DNA of 9,206 nucleotides from CAZZBK01 sp964652155 (lineage in GTDB: Bacteria; Planctomycetota; Planctomycetia; Pirellulales; PNKZ01). Under the pieces are notes generated by a model, which did not search any database, was not told the DNA's origin, and worked only from the letters and a program-made list of their open reading frames with translations. Location: NCBI GenBank assembly GCA_964652155.1, contig CAZZBK010000188.1:1-9206 (forward strand), written 5' to 3'. Shown here piece by piece: positions 5,777-9,206 of this stretch. A program made the position numbers and the translations under genes. Positions within the stretch are counted from its first letter, which is position 1. Each line of letters opens with the position of its first letter.

Positions 5777-8700
5777 ATGCGTGCAGCACTCCGATTGGCC
5801 GCTTGCCTGTGGTTGTTGGCCGCGTCGCCAAGCCGATCGCCGGCGGCCGATGCGATCCGGCTGGTGAACGACCCGACACTTTCCCCCGACGGTCACACGC
5901 TGGTCTTTGCTTGGCATGGCAACCTGTGGTCGGTGGCGACCAAAGGTGGACTGGCCAAACAGCTCACGCTTCATCCCGGGGTCGATCGGCAGCCCAAATT
6001 TTCTCCCGACGGCACAAGCCTGGCCTTCGTGAGCGACCGCGGGGCGGGAGAACAATTGTACGTGATGCCGCCGCAGGGGGGCTTTCCGCGGCAGCTCTCG
6101 CATCACAGCGAAGGGTATTCGCTCGATGGCTGGTCCCCCGACGGACGCACGTTGTTGGCGCGTGGGTATCGCGATCACTTTTGGCGCGCGGCCGAACGCT
6201 TCCTGCGCGTGACGGTCGACGAACGTCGCAGCGATGAACTGCTGTTTGACGACTACGGGTCCGAAGGAGCCCTCTCGCCCGACGGCACGCAGTTGCTGTT
6301 TGTGCGCGAAGGGATGCGGTGGTGGCGCAAGGGATATCGCGGCGCGGCGGCCGGACAGATTTGGCTTTTTGACCTGCGTGATCGCAGCTTCCGCCAGCTC
6401 GTGCATGACGAGACCGAAAGCCGCTGGCCGCTGTGGAAGCCCGATGGCTCGGGGTTCTACTACGTCAGCGGCCGCTCGGGGATCAATAACCTCTGGGAGT
6501 ATGATCTCGCCACGGACAAATCGCGTCAGCGGACGCGTTTTGACGACGATGGGGTGGTCTTCCCATGCCTCAGCGCCGATGGCTCGACCCTGGTGTTTCG
6601 CCGGCTATTCGACCTGTATCGATGGTATCCTGCCGATGATGCGGCCCCGCGGCGGATCGACATTCGTTACACGGGCGATCTGCTCACGGAGACGACCCAT
6701 GTCACGACACTCAGCAAGGCCAGCGAAGCAGCCTTTTCGCGCGATGGCTTGGAAGTCGCGTTCATCGCCGGTGGCGATCTATGGGTGATGGACACCGAGC
6801 TGCGCGACCCGCGCCAGATCACGCAGACCAGCGAAGAGGAGCGGCATCCGACATTCTCGCCCGACGGCAACACGATCTGGTATGTCAGTGACGCCGAGGG
6901 GGAGCCTGACATCTGGCGCGCGCGTCGTGCCGATGCCAATCGCTTTTGGTTCGAGAACGACACGTTCGCGTTGGATCGCGTGACGCGCGATGCCGATCGG
7001 GAGAGCGACTTGAAGTTCTCGCCCGACGGGTCTCGACTGGCGTTTGTCAAGCGGCGTGGCGAACTGTGGACGATGCGGTCCGATGGGACGGACGCGAAGA
7101 TGGTGTTGGGCGGTTGGGACGCGCCGCAGTATCAGTGGTCGCCCGACGGCAAGCAGATGGTCTATGCGGTCAGCGACAACGACTTTAATCGCGATGTGTG
7201 GATCATTCCCTCGGATGGTTCGCAGCCGCCGTACAACGTCTCGCGTCATCCGGACAACGAAGCCGATCCGGCATGGTCGCCCGACGGCAAAATGTTGGCA
7301 TTTACCAGCAAGCGGGCAGGCGAGATGGACATTTGCTTTGTCTGGATGCAAGCGCAAGACGAAGAGCGAACGGCGCGCGACCGCGCGTTGGAACGGGCTC
7401 ACGAGAAGCTCGACAAGGCGCGGCGCCCCGACGCGCGCAAACCCACCGGCGCGGAAGCCAAACCCCAGGCCCCGGCGATTGTCGCCCCACAGCCCAAAGG
7501 CGAGGTCACCGGCTCCCCATCGTCGCCGCCGGGCTACGACTTCATCACCGGTCGGATGCACGCGCGCGTGCATCGCATTGCGATCCCCCACGCGCAGGAG
7601 TCGGGCCTGATCTGGTCACCCGACTCGAAACGGCTTGCGTTTCAGGCCACGATCAACGGCATCCGCGGCATTTACACGATCGAGGTCCCCGACCACGCGA
7701 CCCCTAAACTGCTCGTTGCCGAGACTGGCCTACAAGCCCACTGGCTTTCCGAGGGGAACCAAATCGTGATGCTGCGGCAAGGGACGCCAGCCAGCGTGTC
7801 GACGGTGGGTAAAGTGACCGACTACCGCTTTAATCTCACGCAGCATGTCGACCAGGTGGCCAAGCTTCGCGTCGCCTTTGATGTCTGTTGGCGCAACATT
7901 CGCGACGAGTATTACGACGCCCGATTGGGCAATCGCAATTGGAACGCCATCCGCCGCAAGTACCATGACATGGCCGGCGCGTATGGCGATATCGACACCT
8001 TTGCCACCGCCGTGCAGATGATGTTCGGTGAATTAAATGGCTCGCACCTGGGTTTTTGGCCCAACGAGGTCAGCCGGCCCGAGCAGGATGACCCGCTCGA
8101 TGTCACCGCGCATTTAGGCGTGCGATTCGATCCGAGTTGGCAGGGGCCGGGGCTCAAAATTCACGATGTCATTCCGCGCGGCCCGGCCGATCGCCGAGCG
8201 AGCCAGCTCGAGCCGGGCGAATTGATCCTGTCGATCGATCAGCGCGCGGTCGATCCCAGGCTCGATTTGACGCTCGTGCTCAATGGTCCCATCGCGCGCG
8301 ATATTCGGCTCAAGGTGCAATCGCCCGCGGGCACAACCCGCGACGTCACCATTCGCCCCATCACGTATGACGAGGTCAGCGAACTGCTGTACGATAAATG
8401 GCTCGATGATAATCAACGACATGTTGACAAATTAAGCCAGGGCAAAATCGGCTACTTGCACATTCGCGGCATGGATGAATCGAGCTTTTTGCGTTTTGAG
8501 GAAGACTTGTACGACGCGGGCTCGGGCAGGCAAGGGTTGATTATCGATGTCCGCGACAACCCGGGGGGCTCGACGACCGATCATCTGTTGACCGCGCTGA
8601 CGCAACCGGTCCACGCGGTCACGGTCCCTCGCGGTGGCGGAGCCGGTTACCCGCAAGATCGCAAAGTCTATGCCACCTGGAACAAGCCGATTGTCGTGCT

Positions 8701-9088
8701 CTGCAATCAAAACAGTTTCAGCAACGCCGAGATCTTCAGCCATGCGATCAAACTGCTCGAGCGCGGCAAATTGGTCGGCGTGCCGACGGCTGGCGGCGTG
8801 ATTAGCACCGGCACGCGCGAGGTGATGGACCTGGGGACAATGCGAATGCCGTTCCGCGGCTGGTTTCGAGCGAACACGGGCGAAGACATGGAGCTCAACG
8901 GTGCCGTGCCCGATCACATCGTCTGGCCGCGTCCAGGACAGATCCCGCAGGGGCAAGACATCCAACTGGAGAAAGGGGTGGAGGTGCTCGCGGCGGACGT
9001 GATCCGTTGGCTCGAACGGGCCCAACCGCCGCTGATAAAAGCCAGCGAGCGCGCCGCGAAGCAGCCGAAACCGGCTCTGAAGCCTTAG
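5777..9088 (+). CDS. Exported tricorn-like S41 serine protease
   Basis: This 1103-aa protein is a full-length tricorn homologue (archaeal tricorn is about 1070 aa). Tricorn proteases trim oligopeptides made by other proteases. Residues 1-26 form a signal peptide ending ADA, so unlike cytoplasmic archaeal tricorn it should act in the periplasm. Next come 12 SPDG/PD40-type propeller motifs plus a degenerate HWLSEG copy, 13 in all, fitting the six-bladed then seven-bladed propellers of tricorn. Residues about 528-585 are a charged helix and Pro/Ala-rich linker inserted between two late blades. Then come the C1 helical domain with Ser756-His757 (NGSHLGF), a PDZ domain (about 775-860), and the C2 protease domain with IIDVRDNPGG, the nucleophile region NSFSNAEIF (Ser982 by analogy to tricorn Ser965, with Ser980 adjacent) and Glu1039 (analogue of Glu1023). 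Residue 983 is Asn where I recall Asp in tricorn. The ATG has no clear Shine-Dalgarno sequence. It is probably monocistronic. Confidence 0.93.
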   Translation: MRAALRLAACLWLLAASPSRSPAADAIRLVNDPTLSPDGHTLVFAWHGNLWSVATKGGLAKQLTLHPGVDRQPKFSPDGTSLAFVSDRGAGEQLYVMPPQGGFPRQLSHHSEGYSLDGWSPDGRTLLARGYRDHFWRAAERFLRVTVDERRSDELLFDDYGSEGALSPDGTQLLFVREGMRWWRKGYRGAAAGQIWLFDLRDRSFRQLVHDETESRWPLWKPDGSGFYYVSGRSGINNLWEYDLATDKSRQRTRFDDDGVVFPCLSADGSTLVFRRLFDLYRWYPADDAAPRRIDIRYTGDLLTETTHVTTLSKASEAAFSRDGLEVAFIAGGDLWVMDTELRDPRQITQTSEEERHPTFSPDGNTIWYVSDAEGEPDIWRARRADANRFWFENDTFALDRVTRDADRESDLKFSPDGSRLAFVKRRGELWTMRSDGTDAKMVLGGWDAPQYQWSPDGKQMVYAVSDNDFNRDVWIIPSDGSQPPYNVSRHPDNEADPAWSPDGKMLAFTSKRAGEMDICFVWMQAQDEERTARDRALERAHEKLDKARRPDARKPTGAEAKPQAPAIVAPQPKGEVTGSPSSPPGYDFITGRMHARVHRIAIPHAQESGLIWSPDSKRLAFQATINGIRGIYTIEVPDHATPKLLVAETGLQAHWLSEGNQIVMLRQGTPASVSTVGKVTDYRFNLTQHVDQVAKLRVAFDVCWRNIRDEYYDARLGNRNWNAIRRKYHDMAGAYGDIDTFATAVQMMFGELNGSHLGFWPNEVSRPEQDDPLDVTAHLGVRFDPSWQGPGLKIHDVIPRGPADRRASQLEPGELILSIDQRAVDPRLDLTLVLNGPIARDIRLKVQSPAGTTRDVTIRPITYDEVSELLYDKWLDDNQRHVDKLSQGKIGYLHIRGMDESSFLRFEEDLYDAGSGRQGLIIDVRDNPGGSTTDHLLTALTQPVHAVTVPRGGGAGYPQDRKVYATWNKPIVVLCNQNSFSNAEIFSHAIKLLERGKLVGVPTAGGVISTGTREVMDLGTMRMPFRGWFRANTGEDMELNGAVPDHIVWPRPGQIPQGQDIQLEKGVEVLAADVIRWLERAQPPLIKASERAAKQPKPALKP

Positions 9089-9102
9089 CGCACAGACTGT
9101 GC

Positions 9103-9128
9103 CGTGGCAATCGCAAGCGGTTGCTGTG
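9103..9128 (+). terminator. Weak hairpin after the tricorn-like gene
   Basis: GCAATCG (9107-9113) pairs with CGGTTGC (9118-9124) across four bases with one G-U pair. Outer G-U and C-G pairs extend it to 9103-9128. A smaller stem, GCACA/TGTGC, lies just before it at 9090-9102. No T-run follows, only TGTGTGTGAG, so termination would be weak or factor-dependent. The hairpin ends where the right repeat copy begins. Confidence 0.35.
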
Positions 9129-9206
9129 TGTGAGCGTCTTCAAAGTTGGTCAATCATAGGATCTGGCATCAAGGGCATCATTCAGCGGGTGGCTGGCGGT
9201 TTGCGT
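9128..9206 (+). repeat. Right copy of terminal inverted repeat, cut by window edge
   Basis: This is the inverted partner of 31-110 (74 of 80 aligned columns identical). It begins 39 bases after the stop of the tricorn-like gene and is still matching when the window ends, so its true length is unknown. In the frame equivalent to the left GTG frame it reads GTG (9130), eight more codons, then TAG (9157-9159), because one base is missing. Beyond the deletion the frame resumes as GSGIKGIIQRVAGGLR. If the left copy is a gene start, this copy is a broken one. Confidence 0.9.

Noticed and set aside
1..9206. CRISPR array, tRNA, rRNA, phage or defence system
   Set aside because: No regularly spaced direct repeats, cloverleaf, or recognisable Cas, integrase, transposase or toxin-antitoxin motifs were seen.

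Overview
The window is a GC-rich bacterial segment. I read it as a planctomycete, probably of the Pirellulales type. The reasons are a secreted tricorn-like protease with a signal peptide, a GlmU-type protein reduced to its nucleotidyltransferase domain and followed by prs, a lineage-specific secreted Tyr/Gly-rich protein, and mostly weak or absent Shine-Dalgarno sequences. The placement is an inference from gene content. There is no rRNA or other phylogenetic marker in view.

Layout, left to right. Positions 1-110 hold a short open frame on the minus strand that runs off the left edge. Most of it is one copy of an 80-base repeat whose inverted partner ends the window (9128-9206). Next come two housekeeping genes on the plus strand, a likely operon: a GlmU-type UDP-GlcNAc pyrophosphorylase without the acetyltransferase domain (254-994) and ribose-phosphate pyrophosphokinase prs (1035-1982). 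They are followed by a secreted Tyr/Gly-rich protein of unknown function (2132-3238) closed by a hairpin terminator, and by an exported alpha/beta hydrolase (3404-4258) with an 8-bp inverted repeat in its leader. A membrane acyltransferase of the OafA/acyltransferase-3 type (4272-5480, minus) converges on the hydrolase with 13 bases between the stop codons. A 296-base divergent intergenic region (5481-5776) holds a candidate sigma-70-like promoter and a dyad. The rest is one large gene (5777-9088) for an exported tricorn-like S41 protease with 13 recognisable propeller repeats, a PDZ domain and a conserved catalytic set.

Functionally, glmU and prs supply UDP-GlcNAc and PRPP for envelope and nucleotide synthesis. 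The other four genes all point to the envelope or outside: a secreted low-complexity protein, a secreted hydrolase, a membrane O-acyltransferase and a secreted oligopeptide-degrading protease. They do not form one obvious pathway, and I see no defence, secretion, phage, CRISPR or biosynthetic system.

The least explained element is the imperfect inverted repeat at both ends (74 of 80 aligned columns identical). It could be a dispersed repeat at which an assembly contig broke, the ends of a mobile element, or the 5' end of a duplicated gene family.
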